DNA of 64,000 bases from DRYM01 sp964526225 (GTDB taxonomy: Archaea > Thermoproteota > Thermoprotei_A > EX4484-217-1), in contig CAZGLL010000001.1 in NCBI GenBank assembly GCA_964526225.1, positions 1 to 64,000 of the forward strand. The letters are read 5' to 3'. The notes beneath the pieces are model-generated. The model worked only from the letters and a program-made list of their open reading frames with translations, did not search any database and was not told where the DNA came from. A program made the position numbers and the translations under genes. Numbering within the stretch: position 1 is the stretch's first letter; each line of letters begins with the position of its first letter. Shown here in pieces: positions 8,921 to 17,631 of the stretch.

Positions 8921-9988
8921 ATGATTTCGAAAGCTGTAAATGAAATGTTAACGGTGAAGAAGGGTATTGTAAATGGCGAAGTTGCATTGGTTTCTTCAGG
9001 TCCTTTAAAACTAGGCATTACATATGGTAGCAAAAGCGGAAGCCTACCTTTCCAAATACCATTACCTTCATATGCTAAGATTAAAGAACTAACGCTTGAA
9101 ATAGCTGTGACACACAGTAGTGAACCGCATAATGTTAAATGGAGGGTTTGGTTTAACGGCTTCCCCCTTACAAGAGAATTTAAGCCGCAAATAACTGTTA
9201 AAGCGAAAGACAAATTCTTCAGCAAAGTGCTTTTCGACGTAACCCCAGTGCTTCAAGCAAAAGGGTTTAGTGAGGAACTTATACTCGCAATAAAGTATGA
9301 TGGTAATGAAAACTTGGTTGTAGATCATGCAAATCTCGTAATAACTTATGAAGCCCCAGAAGCCAAATCTTCATATATTTACTGTTCAGGAGCGATACTC
9401 ATACCCCCTCAAACATCTGTTAAGTACCCTTTTGAAATATCTGAGCTTTCAGAAGGATTCGGGGAATTAAGAGGAGTTATGATAGTATCGTCTAAGCTCT
9501 CTGAAGCTAAAATACTCTTAAATGGAAAGAACATTTATAGTGCAACAAACATTACGGGTGCAGAGGAATTTCATGTAGAAAATGTCGACTTATATGCTAA
9601 GAACATTTTAGAAGTTCATCATGAAACATCAAATACACAGGTAAAGGACTTTATAAACTTGTCAACAATATTAGCTATAATAATGCAAATGATGAAACCG
9701 AAGCTAGATATTGTCAGTGCAAAGCTTGAGTCTCATGATGAAGGAAAGAAAATAATTGCAACTATTAGAAATAATGGTTTATCAAAACCTGATAAGGCAT
9801 GGTTATTGGTTATAGATACTGGCGTCGTTGTTTCTAGACAGAAACTTCCTGAGCTTTCTCCGGGGGAGGAAGTGAATGTTGAAATACCCTGCAAAAAGCA
9901 AACACTATCAAAGCATGGCCTTATATTCATTAGAGCTGTATGGACAAAATTAAGCAGAACTTTTACTAGCGAAATGAGAATACGCTAG
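8921..9988 (+). CDS. Unknown beta-rich protein with a C-terminal CARDB/Ig-like domain
   Basis: A 355-residue protein I do not recognise. It is rich in predicted beta strands. Residues about 245-355 read like a CARDB/Ig-type adhesion domain (alternating hydrophobic strands, NNGLSKPDKA turn, PELSPGEEV turn). Residues about 20-130 look like a second beta-sandwich. There is no signal peptide or membrane segment, which is odd for an adhesion-type fold and suggests a cytoplasmic scaffold or secretion by another route. The start is well supported by AGGAGG about 10 bases before ATG 8921. Convergent with nth, overlapping by 4 bases. Confidence 0.7.
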   Translation: MISKAVNEMLTVKKGIVNGEVALVSSGPLKLGITYGSKSGSLPFQIPLPSYAKIKELTLEIAVTHSSEPHNVKWRVWFNGFPLTREFKPQITVKAKDKFFSKVLFDVTPVLQAKGFSEELILAIKYDGNENLVVDHANLVITYEAPEAKSSYIYCSGAILIPPQTSVKYPFEISELSEGFGELRGVMIVSSKLSEAKILLNGKNIYSATNITGAEEFHVENVDLYAKNILEVHHETSNTQVKDFINLSTILAIIMQMMKPKLDIVSAKLESHDEGKKIIATIRNNGLSKPDKAWLLVIDTGVVVSRQKLPELSPGEEVNVEIPCKKQTLSKHGLIFIRAVWTKLSRTFTSEMRIR

Positions 9989-10656
9989 GTTTTCAACATT
10001 AAACAATACTTTGAAGCAGGACATATCCTACATAATGGCTTTCTTGCTTTGCAAACATTTCTTCCAAAACTTATCAAAAGAAAATGTGCTCTAACTCTAT
10101 ATTCGGGAGGAATTATTTTTTCTAATGAAAACCTTATATCATAATATTTTGTTGTTTGCGCTAAACCTATTCTTAAGCTTATTCTCCTAATATGTGTGTC
10201 AACAGGGAGTATAGGTTCGTTAAGCGAAAAAGCCAGTACAACATCTACGGTTTTTGGCCCTAAACCTCGTACTTTTAATAATTCTTGTCTAAGCCTCTTA
10301 CTATCTCCTATTTTTAGTAGTTCTTTCTTAACTATCACGTTAGCTAGATTCTTAATAACCTTAGATTTTACCCTATATAGTCCTGCAGGTTTTAATAGTC
10401 TTTCTAAAATTTCTAAACTAGCATTAGCAATTTTTTCAGGAGTTATTTTAATAAAGTATTCTTTAAGATTTTCGAAGGCTTTCTTAGTGTTTTTCCAATT
10501 AGTATTTTGAGATATTATGGTTGTTACGAGCTGTTCAAATAAGCTTTCTTTTCTAATTTTTCTCAACACTTCCTCCACTTGCTCTCCATACTTATGTTCA
10601 GCAAAAGTAAGTATTGATGCTAATGCTACCGCAGGATCTTTGTCCTTTGAACACAT
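9985..10656 (-). CDS. nth: Endonuclease III family DNA glycosylase/AP lyase
   Basis: A 223-residue HhH-GPD DNA glycosylase. The helix-hairpin-helix reads KVRGLGPKT with catalytic lysine K135, followed by catalytic aspartate D153 in PVDTHIRR. The C-terminal 4Fe-4S loop is C202-x6-C209-x2-C212-x5-C218, the classic endonuclease III spacing. It removes oxidised or mismatched pyrimidines and cleaves the abasic site. Length is normal. A second protein with the same Fe-S spacing is encoded at 17632. Confidence 0.92.
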   Translation of the reverse strand: MCSKDKDPAVALASILTFAEHKYGEQVEEVLRKIRKESLFEQLVTTIISQNTNWKNTKKAFENLKEYFIKITPEKIANASLEILERLLKPAGLYRVKSKVIKNLANVIVKKELLKIGDSKRLRQELLKVRGLGPKTVDVVLAFSLNEPILPVDTHIRRISLRIGLAQTTKYYDIRFSLEKIIPPEYRVRAHFLLISFGRNVCKARKPLCRICPASKYCLMLKT

Positions 10657-10723
10657 TTAGAAGTCTCCCAGTGAAGTAAGGATATAAGATTTGGTTTAAA
10701 AGCTTCTCTCTGAGAAATGTAAA

Positions 10724-11461
10724 ATGAGGTGGTATGGCTTAACCGTATCTTCAAAGACTAAGTGGAGAAGTAGTGAAAGAATAGCTCTTTCAGTACTTGA
10801 AGACTTAGGTTATAGGATAATTGATGTTCATAAAAAAATAACGTTGAAAGGTATTGACGTAGCAGAAGTTGATGCTATAGCTGAGGATTCTTTGGGAACG
10901 AGGTATGCTGTGGAAATTAAGGCAGGAAGACTTGATGTTTCAGGTGTTAGACAGGCATTCACTAATGCTAAGCTCTTAGGTTTGAAACCTTTAGTTATAT
11001 GTAAAGGCTTTATTGATGATGCTGCAAGAGCTACTGCTGAACAACTGGGAGTAAAGGTTATTGAGTTAAGTGACCAATTTCTCGTCGACTCTGAAGAATT
11101 AGAAATTATAGTTAGAGAGTCTGTTGAAAATGTCATCGACGACTACTTAATGGCGCTTTTAACGCCGTTACCAGCACTTAGCGATAAGGAAATAGCTGTT
11201 CTTAAAGCTTTAGCTGAGAATCCTACGTTAGCTGATGCAGCCCAAGAATTAAATCTAGATTTAACACAGGTACTTGATGAAATAAACTTGCTTAAAAGGA
11301 AAGGAATTTTACCTAAAACAAGAAATTATAGAGCCATTAGGAGAAGAGCGAGAATATTACTTTATAAATTAGCTTTTGAAAAGAGAATGAATGAAATCCT
11401 AAGTAAACTGGAAAAGCAGATTGGTGAATTAGAAAGTAAATACTTAAGCGGTAAACAATGA
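10724..11461 (+). CDS. RecB-like nuclease domain with C-terminal helix-turn-helix
   Basis: 245 residues. The N-terminal half is a PD-(D/E)XK nuclease fold: E18 in the first helix, D50 in AEVDAIA, and E64-x-K66 in YAVEIKAG. Residues about 145-205 form a winged-helix-like segment (LSDKEIAVLKALAENPTLADAAQELN), and the C-terminus is helical and basic. This pairing is seen in archaeal predicted restriction-like or repair nucleases; no specific substrate is known to me. It starts 67 bases from the divergent nth gene, and its TGA overlaps the next ATG (ATGA), so it is translationally coupled to the methyltransferase. Confidence 0.8.
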   Translation: MRWYGLTVSSKTKWRSSERIALSVLEDLGYRIIDVHKKITLKGIDVAEVDAIAEDSLGTRYAVEIKAGRLDVSGVRQAFTNAKLLGLKPLVICKGFIDDAARATAEQLGVKVIELSDQFLVDSEELEIIVRESVENVIDDYLMALLTPLPALSDKEIAVLKALAENPTLADAAQELNLDLTQVLDEINLLKRKGILPKTRNYRAIRRRARILLYKLAFEKRMNEILSKLEKQIGELESKYLSGKQ

Positions 11462-12336
11462 TCATGGAGATTTTCAAGTATAAATATAGGAATATTCCAT
11501 TGATTCCCGGAAAAGTATTGAAAGAAATCCTTCATGAAAGATTTAGCGAAAAATATATTTCACTAGACTTAGGCATATCCGTATCTAAAGTGATTAAGAA
11601 CTTTAATACCCTCTATTTTGAAGAGTACGGTATTAGCCTTAGAATAGACGGGATAGCGAATTTCAGGATAAAGGATGATAGCGTTTACGCTATAGTTAAT
11701 GATAGGCTTTTAGAGCTTTCAATACCGACGAAAAATAAGTTTTACAAATTAAAAGCACCATATCCCAATAAAGCTCCTACTGTTGAAATAAGCGGAGTTC
11801 ACATGCATAGAATCAAAAACATTGATCCATGGAGCGATGCTATGCAAAAAGTTAGGAAAGCTCGAATTAGGAGAGGCCATGTTGTTTTAGATACATGTAC
11901 AGGTCTCGGATACACTGCAATAGGTAGTTTAAGATTTGGTGCATCAAGGGTTTACACTGTGGAAGTCGATGAAATCGTTCTAGCCATTAGCCAATTTAAT
12001 CCTTGGTCTAGATTTCTTGAAGACACTAGAATAACCATTCTCCTAGGAGATGTGTATGATGTAGTGGATTTTTTCGACAATGAAGTTTTCGACAGAATAA
12101 TCCATGATCCACCTAGATTCTCCTTGTCAGGTCATCTTTATAGTGAAAGTTTTTACCGAAAACTTTACCGGAAACTTAAACCTGGCGGCATATTATTTCA
12201 TTACACAGGTGCTCCGGGAGAAAGACGTAGAGTAAATATTGTGAAGGGTGTTGCTGAAAGATTAAGGAAAATAGGTTTTTACGTTAAAGTTGATTCTAAA
12301 GTACAAGGGGTCATAGCATTTAAATTTCGATTTTAA
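11458..12336 (+). CDS. SAM-dependent methyltransferase (Rossmann fold)
   Basis: A 292-residue protein. Its class I methyltransferase core begins with motif I VLDTCTGLGYTAIG (about residues 142-155), then the acidic strand YTVEVDE, motif II/III LLGDVYDV, and motif IV HDPPRF, which is close to the NPPY-type motif of nucleic-acid methylases. The first 120 residues are an additional domain that may bind substrate. Coupling to the nuclease at 10724 through an ATGA overlap hints at DNA or RNA as the target, even a modification/restriction-like pair, but this is inference. Confidence 0.8.
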   Translation: MIMEIFKYKYRNIPLIPGKVLKEILHERFSEKYISLDLGISVSKVIKNFNTLYFEEYGISLRIDGIANFRIKDDSVYAIVNDRLLELSIPTKNKFYKLKAPYPNKAPTVEISGVHMHRIKNIDPWSDAMQKVRKARIRRGHVVLDTCTGLGYTAIGSLRFGASRVYTVEVDEIVLAISQFNPWSRFLEDTRITILLGDVYDVVDFFDNEVFDRIIHDPPRFSLSGHLYSESFYRKLYRKLKPGGILFHYTGAPGERRRVNIVKGVAERLRKIGFYVKVDSKVQGVIAFKFRF

Positions 12337-12408
12337 GCAAATGTCAATATTGAGCTATTGTATCTTACAACTTAAATACATCATATCTTAGTATCAGTCA
12401 AATAGTAT

Positions 12409-13983
12409 ATGGTGTTTGCAATGGAGAAAACGCCAACGATAAACGAGCTATTAGATGAGCTTAGGAAGCTTAAAGAAATAGCACACATGGGCGGGGGTCC
12501 TGAGAAAATAAAGAAGCAAAAAATGAAAGGTAAATTAACGGCTAGAGAAAGACTTGAAAGACTGCTTGACCCAGGATCTTTTGTTGAACTTCAACCTTTT
12601 GTTATACATAGAAGTACGTATTTTGGAATGGATAAGGTTAAGTATTTAGGAGATGGTGTTATTACAGGCTTCGGAACGATAAATGGTAGGAAAGTTTATG
12701 TTTTTTCGCAAGACTTTACAGTGATGGGCGGCTCTCTTGGTGAAATGCATGCTAAGAAAATAGAGGCGATAATAGATTTAGCGCTTAAAACAGGCTCCCC
12801 TCTCATAGGGCTTTACGATTCTGGCGGTGCCAGAATTCAGGAAGGAGTTGCTGCATTAGACGGTTTCGGAAGAATATTTAGAATGAACGTTAAAGCGTCA
12901 GGAATAATTCCACAAATATCGTTAATACTAGGTCCATGTGCTGGTGGTGCATCGTATTCTCCAGCATTAACAGATTTTATAATTATGGTTAAGAAAATAT
13001 CGTATATGTTCATAACAGGCCCTCAAGTTGTAAAAGCTGTTACAGGAGAGGAAGTAACATTTGAAGAACTCGGAGGAGCCGAAGTTCACGCAGTTAAAAG
13101 CGGTGTTGCCCATTTCATAGCGGATAGTGAAGATGAAGCTTTTGAAATTGTTAGGGAACTTCTTTCCTATATACCTTCGAATAATATGGAGGAACCTCCT
13201 TATGTTGAAACCGAAGATCCTATTGATAGAGAAGATGAAGAACTTAATAATATTGTACCTACGGACCCTTCTGAACCATATGATGTAAGAGATATCATAC
13301 TTAGAATAGTTGATGATGGGAAGTTCTTAGAGGTACAAAGAGACTTTGCCCCAAACATAGTCATTGGTTTTGGTAGATTGAATGGGTACTCAACATGTAT
13401 TATTGCAAATCAACCAAAACATTTAGCAGGAGTTTTAGACATTAATGCTTCAGCAAAAGCTGCCCGCTTTGTAAGGTTTTGCGATTCATTCAACATCCCG
13501 ATACTAATGTTAGTTGATGTTCCAGGCTACATGCCAGGTGTAGATCAAGAACATGAGGGAATAATAAGGCATGGTGCGAAACTAGTCTACGCATATGCTG
13601 AAGCTACAGTACCTAAAGTAACTGTAGTTCTCAGAAAAGCCTATGGCGGAGCCTATATCGCCATGGGTTCTAAGAGTCTAGGTGCAGACATAGTTTATGC
13701 TTGGCCCACAGCTGAAATAGCGGTTATGGGTCCTGAGGGGGCAGTTAGAGTAATATTTAGGAGGGAACTTGAAGCTTCAGAGAATCCTGAAGAGTTATTT
13801 AGGAAAAAATTAGGTGGGTATAGAAAGGTCTTTGCTAATCCATATAGGGCTGCGGAATTAGGACTAATAGACGACGTAATAGAACCTCGTATGACAAGAC
13901 CTATGATAATTAAAGCATTTGAAACATTAAGGAACAAGAGGGAAACGAGACTGCCCAGAAAACATGGTAATATTCCGCTTTAG
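12409..13983 (+). CDS. pccB: Acyl-CoA carboxylase carboxyltransferase (beta) subunit
   Basis: A 524-residue biotin-dependent carboxyltransferase, full length for the PccB/AccB family. Two crotonase-like halves are visible. The N half has the YDSGGARIQEG oxyanion block and GPCAGGASYSPA; the C half has DVPGYMPG and the YGGAYIAMGSKSLGAD oxyanion block. The residue that sets acyl specificity in the Streptomyces enzymes (Asp for propionyl, Ile for broad acetyl/propionyl use) is isoleucine here, I417. ATG 12409 is used; ATG 12421 is an alternative. It is convergent with the BCCP gene (4-base overlap). Confidence 0.93.
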   Translation: MVFAMEKTPTINELLDELRKLKEIAHMGGGPEKIKKQKMKGKLTARERLERLLDPGSFVELQPFVIHRSTYFGMDKVKYLGDGVITGFGTINGRKVYVFSQDFTVMGGSLGEMHAKKIEAIIDLALKTGSPLIGLYDSGGARIQEGVAALDGFGRIFRMNVKASGIIPQISLILGPCAGGASYSPALTDFIIMVKKISYMFITGPQVVKAVTGEEVTFEELGGAEVHAVKSGVAHFIADSEDEAFEIVRELLSYIPSNNMEEPPYVETEDPIDREDEELNNIVPTDPSEPYDVRDIILRIVDDGKFLEVQRDFAPNIVIGFGRLNGYSTCIIANQPKHLAGVLDINASAKAARFVRFCDSFNIPILMLVDVPGYMPGVDQEHEGIIRHGAKLVYAYAEATVPKVTVVLRKAYGGAYIAMGSKSLGADIVYAWPTAEIAVMGPEGAVRVIFRRELEASENPEELFRKKLGGYRKVFANPYRAAELGLIDDVIEPRMTRPMIIKAFETLRNKRETRLPRKHGNIPL

Positions 13984-14522
13984 GAAGTATTTTTAGGTTC
14001 TATTTTAAGTAGTAATTGGTTTTTCTTAACACTAACACCATTCTTTACAAAAATGCCCTTTACTTCACCATCATAGGGCGATTTTATCTCGTTAAGCATT
14101 TTCATGGATTCCATTATTAAGAGCGTTTCCCCCTTACTAACCCTTTCTCCTACTGAGACTTTAACCGAAACTACTTTACCACTTAGCGGAGCCCTAATTT
14201 CTCCGGGAACTTCTTCACGATTATTATTTTTTTGACTACTACTTGTTGTTTCATAATTTACTGCCTTTGTTTCTAGGAATTCTAGAACCTTAATTTTAGT
14301 TGGTACTCCATTTACATAAGCAATGTTTTTGTCTTCATCTATTACAACAACGTATTTTTTACCGTCTATTACTACTTCAGCTCTTAGCTCATCTAAGTAT
14401 TTCACTTCAGCATCTATTTTACCTAAAACCTCATCGGATATGAGGAATCTATTTTCCTCATGTTTCTCTATTGTGAAAGAATATTCTTCATTAAAGCATT
14501 TAGCTACGATTCGGCGTGACAT
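13980..14522 (-). CDS. accB: Biotin carboxyl carrier protein
   Basis: A 180-residue biotin carrier. The C-terminal biotinyl domain (about 107-178) has the MESMKML motif with the biotin-accepting K141. A Ser/Gln/Asn-rich flexible linker (about 90-104) joins it to an N-terminal beta domain (1-88), the layout of archaeal BCCP subunits. It shuttles CO2 between the biotin carboxylase upstream (23 bases away, same strand) and the carboxyltransferase encoded convergently. The biotin ligase that would load K141 is at 16201. Confidence 0.93.
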   Translation of the reverse strand: MSRRIVAKCFNEEYSFTIEKHEENRFLISDEVLGKIDAEVKYLDELRAEVVIDGKKYVVVIDEDKNIAYVNGVPTKIKVLEFLETKAVNYETTSSSQKNNNREEVPGEIRAPLSGKVVSVKVSVGERVSKGETLLIMESMKMLNEIKSPYDGEVKGIFVKNGVSVKKNQLLLKIEPKNTS

Positions 14523-14545
14523 AGCCTTTCCTCACCATCACCATA

Positions 14546-16048
14546 TCAGTAAACATTATTGTTATAAAGAGTAGAGAGTTTCCAAACATTTAAGTTACGT
14601 GGAATTTTGTATTCTTCATACCTGATTTGACTGAATCTTTTTTTAACCTTAGTTTTTCTCATTTTGAAAGCTAAAGAAGCAGCTATTATTCTTTTCCTTT
14701 CTTCAATGCCTAGCTCACTTATAAACCTAGGTAGCTTTTCATCTAAGTATTTAGTGTGTATGTTGCCTTCAATAAAGTCTTTATCTTCAACTATTTTTTT
14801 ATAAAGAGGAATGGTTGTTCTCACTCCTTCAACAATATACTCGGTAAGTGCTCTTCTTAGCCTTTCTATTGCTTCTCCTCTATTTTCACCCCAAACAATA
14901 AGTTTTGAAATTAAAGGGTTAAATGCTTGTGGTATAGTATATCCCTCATAAACTCCACTGTCAACTCTGACCCCAAATCCTCCTGGTTCATGATATTTAA
15001 TAATCTTACCTGGCGATGGAGCGAAGTTTCTTAAAGGATCTTCAGCATTTATTCTAACTTCGATTGCCCATCCCTTTATCGATATTTGCCCTTGACCTAA
15101 GTTTAGTGGTTTATCTGCTGCTATTCTTATTTGCGCTTTTACAATATCTACTCCAGTAACCATTTCTGTTACTCCATGCTCAACTTGGAGCCTAGCATTT
15201 ATTTCTATGAAATAGTGTTTCCCGTTTTTATAGAGAAACTCTACTGTTCCAGCATTTGTATAGCCTATTTTTTCAGCTAACCTTATAGCATCATTTGCGA
15301 TCTCTAATCTCTCATCCCACATTAAAGCTTTTGAAGGAGCCTCCTCTAACAGTTTTTGGAAACGCCGTTGAATAGAACACTCTCTTTCGAAAAGATGTAT
15401 TACATTACCGTAGTTGTCAGCTAATATTTGGACCTCGATATGTCGAGGTTTGTCAATGTACTTTTCGATGTAAATATCTGGAATAGCGAATGCTTCATAA
15501 GCTTCTTGTTGAGCAAGCCTAAAGTACTTTTGGAGTTCCTCTCTATTTCTCACTATCCTCATCCCTATGCCTCCTCCACCACCTACAGCCTTCAGTAATA
15601 CCGGGTATCCTAGTTCTTCTGCTATTTTCTCAGCTTCTTTCACATTAGATATCGTTTTTAATGTTCCAGGAATTACTGGAACATCAGCTTTAATAGCTGA
15701 TTTTTTCGATTCAAGCTTATTACCTGCTAGGACCATAGCTTCAGGTTCAGGACCTATGAAAACTATTCCTTCCTTAACAACCTTACTTGCAAAAACAGGG
15801 TTCTCCGCTAAAAACCCATAGCCTGGATGAATGGCATCAGCCTTAGTTTTTAACGCTACATCTATTATTTCATCCATGTTTATGTAGCTTGAAATTCTAT
15901 ATGCTTCATCAGATAAAATTACATGTAACGCTGTTACATCATCTTTAGTATAAATAGCGACTGTTTTTATTCCAAGTTCTCTTGCCGCTCTTATAATTCT
16001 GACAGCAATTTCTCCTCTATTAGCTATCAATATTTTATCGAAAGGCAA
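14546..16048 (-). CDS. accC: Biotin carboxylase subunit of acyl-CoA carboxylase
   Basis: A 500-residue biotin carboxylase. The N-terminal preATP-grasp domain starts FDKILIANRGEIAVRIIRAA. The ATP-grasp glycine loop KAVGGGGGIGMRIV lies at about 154-167. HIEVQILAD, ERECSIQRR and the metal/bicarbonate segment NARLQVEHGVTEM follow, with the C-terminal domain to about 450. It carboxylates biotin on the BCCP encoded next on the same strand. Archaeal acyl-CoA carboxylases of this split kind serve the hydroxypropionate/hydroxybutyrate cycle or propionyl-CoA metabolism; the window does not say which. Confidence 0.94.
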   Translation of the reverse strand: MPFDKILIANRGEIAVRIIRAARELGIKTVAIYTKDDVTALHVILSDEAYRISSYINMDEIIDVALKTKADAIHPGYGFLAENPVFASKVVKEGIVFIGPEPEAMVLAGNKLESKKSAIKADVPVIPGTLKTISNVKEAEKIAEELGYPVLLKAVGGGGGIGMRIVRNREELQKYFRLAQQEAYEAFAIPDIYIEKYIDKPRHIEVQILADNYGNVIHLFERECSIQRRFQKLLEEAPSKALMWDERLEIANDAIRLAEKIGYTNAGTVEFLYKNGKHYFIEINARLQVEHGVTEMVTGVDIVKAQIRIAADKPLNLGQGQISIKGWAIEVRINAEDPLRNFAPSPGKIIKYHEPGGFGVRVDSGVYEGYTIPQAFNPLISKLIVWGENRGEAIERLRRALTEYIVEGVRTTIPLYKKIVEDKDFIEGNIHTKYLDEKLPRFISELGIEERKRIIAASLAFKMRKTKVKKRFSQIRYEEYKIPRNLNVWKLSTLYNNNVY

Positions 16049-16200
16049 CCCTAAAGCTTCACCACACTTTACGCACTAATTAACCTTTATGCTTCAAAAA
16101 GTTTTTTCGTAGAACATACATACTTGCTAGTAGAAAACAGTTTAGCATAATTTTATCAATTTCGGCAATAGACGAAAAAGAATAATCATTAGGTGACGTA

Positions 16201-16977
16201 ATGGATAATTTGAGAGAAATCGAGAGGAATAAAGTACTACGAAATCTAGGTTACGAACTATTCTATTTGAGAAAAATCTTTTCAACAATGGATTTTGCTA
16301 GGGAAGCATTAGAATACGGTAAATACTTAAAAGCGATAATAGTTGCTGAAGAGCAAGTTAAAGGTAAAGGTAGGAAAGGTAGGAAATGGATTTCTCCTAA
16401 AGGAGGATTATGGGTAACAATAGTTACTCCTATACCCAAAAATAAACTTGAAATAGCAAATATTATTGCAGGTTTAGCTGTAGCTATGAGTTTAAACGAA
16501 CTTTATGGCATCAATGTACGGCTTAAATGGCCTAACGATGTTGTTTATTTGGGTTTTAAACTTGGTGGGGTTCTTGTTGAAAACATAGTCTACGGCAACA
16601 ATGTTATAAGCTTAATCGGAATAGGAATTAATTGTAACAATAGCTCATTAGATGTAGGTGTAAAAGGTACTATTTCTCTAAGGGAAATTCTAGGAAAACC
16701 CGTTAACAGAGAAAAAATACTTGAAAAAATAACTGCTAATTTAGAAAATTTAATTAGGAAAAATTCGATATCTTCCGTTATTAGAATGTATAAGAAGTAT
16801 TGTTATAGCCTAGGTAAAAAGGTGAAAATTAAAGTCAACAATGAAATTATTGAGGGTTTTGTTTATGATATTACTGAAAAGGGAGGTTTAGTCATTAGCT
16901 CTCCTTCAAAAGGTAACATTATCGCCGATTATGGAGACCTCATAGAACACGAAGGAATAAGGTATAAGTTAGGTTAA
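16201..16977 (+). CDS. birA: Biotin--[biotin carboxyl carrier] ligase
   Basis: A 258-residue biotin protein ligase. The biotinyl-AMP loop GKGRKGRKWISPKGGLW (about 55-72), KWPND (about 108-112) and the KLGGVLVE strand (about 119-126) are intact, and a C-terminal SH3-like domain (about 210-255) is present. No N-terminal helix-turn-helix is seen, so it is an enzyme and not a BirA-type repressor. It is divergent from accC across 152 bases and presumably biotinylates the BCCP at 13980. Confidence 0.92.
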   Translation: MDNLREIERNKVLRNLGYELFYLRKIFSTMDFAREALEYGKYLKAIIVAEEQVKGKGRKGRKWISPKGGLWVTIVTPIPKNKLEIANIIAGLAVAMSLNELYGINVRLKWPNDVVYLGFKLGGVLVENIVYGNNVISLIGIGINCNNSSLDVGVKGTISLREILGKPVNREKILEKITANLENLIRKNSISSVIRMYKKYCYSLGKKVKIKVNNEIIEGFVYDITEKGGLVISSPSKGNIIADYGDLIEHEGIRYKLG

Positions 16978-17003
16978 CAAAACTACACATAATCTATACA
17001 TGA

Positions 17004-17300
17004 CTATCGAATCATATGTTTTCTTTTTAAAGAATAAACTTCTTCTCTAATATTTTTAGCTAAATTATAACAACCCTCCCCACGTTCTAAAACACCTTTT
17101 AAAATGAGGTTCTTTATTACCCTTAGAGGATTGTTAATTCCTAATGCCCTAAGTTCTTTTTCAGCAAGGATTTCTCCTACAGAAACATACTTAACAAAGT
17201 AGTACGTAACAAGCTTTTCCTCTTCAGTTAATTTAATCCCTCTAAGAGCCCTAATTAATGAAAGTACTTTTTCTGCATCTTTAAGCTTAAGCATAAGCAT
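17004..17300 (-). CDS. Small winged-helix-like protein of unknown function
   Basis: A 98-residue basic protein. Residues about 20-75 look like a winged helix: a helix with KLTEEEKLVTYYFVKYVSVGEILAEKELRAL, a turn, a recognition-like helix NPLRVIKNLILKGVLERG, and a wing ending CYNL. It probably binds DNA or RNA, but no family name comes to mind. It lies between birA and a ribbon-helix-helix gene on the minus strand. Confidence 0.65.
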   Translation of the reverse strand: MLMLKLKDAEKVLSLIRALRGIKLTEEEKLVTYYFVKYVSVGEILAEKELRALGINNPLRVIKNLILKGVLERGEGCYNLAKNIREEVYSLKRKHMIR

Positions 17301-17391
17301 TTTAGATCACAGCATACTATTTACTGCATAGCTAATTACTAATAGGAGTAATAAAATTTATTGTAAAACATTACCTTATACATTGGAGATT

Positions 17392-17553
17392 TCAGGTTAA
17401 AGCTTCAGCTCTATTGTAGTTTCGAATAAGTAATGCTATTCCTCTTCGTATAGCTTCGCTTCTAGATGCAAAAATGCCTTTTTCAACCAAGTGGTCTATT
17501 TCCTTTAGCAATTCTTTCGGCATTTTTACTGAAACAACAACAACTTTGCCCAT
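17392..17553 (-). CDS. Ribbon-helix-helix DNA-binding protein (53 aa)
   Basis: A short gene read directly from the sequence: ATG at 17551-17553 and TGA at 17392-17394 give 53 residues. The order is a strand VVVVSVKMP, a helix KELLKEIDHLVEKG and FASRSEAIRRGIALLIRNY, the CopG/Arc ribbon-helix-helix pattern with the SRSEAIR turn. Such proteins act as dimeric repressors or antitoxin-like regulators. It closely resembles the core of the RHH protein at 41886 (FSSRSEAIRTAI). No toxin gene is evident beside it. Confidence 0.8.
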   Translation of the reverse strand: MGKVVVVSVKMPKELLKEIDHLVEKGIFASRSEAIRRGIALLIRNYNRAEALT

Positions 17554-17631
17554 ATTAGAACTTCCTCGTGGACTTTACTTTTTCGTAATTATTCTTCGTC
17601 CTAATGAAGGGTTTAAAAGGCTATTCCCTCA

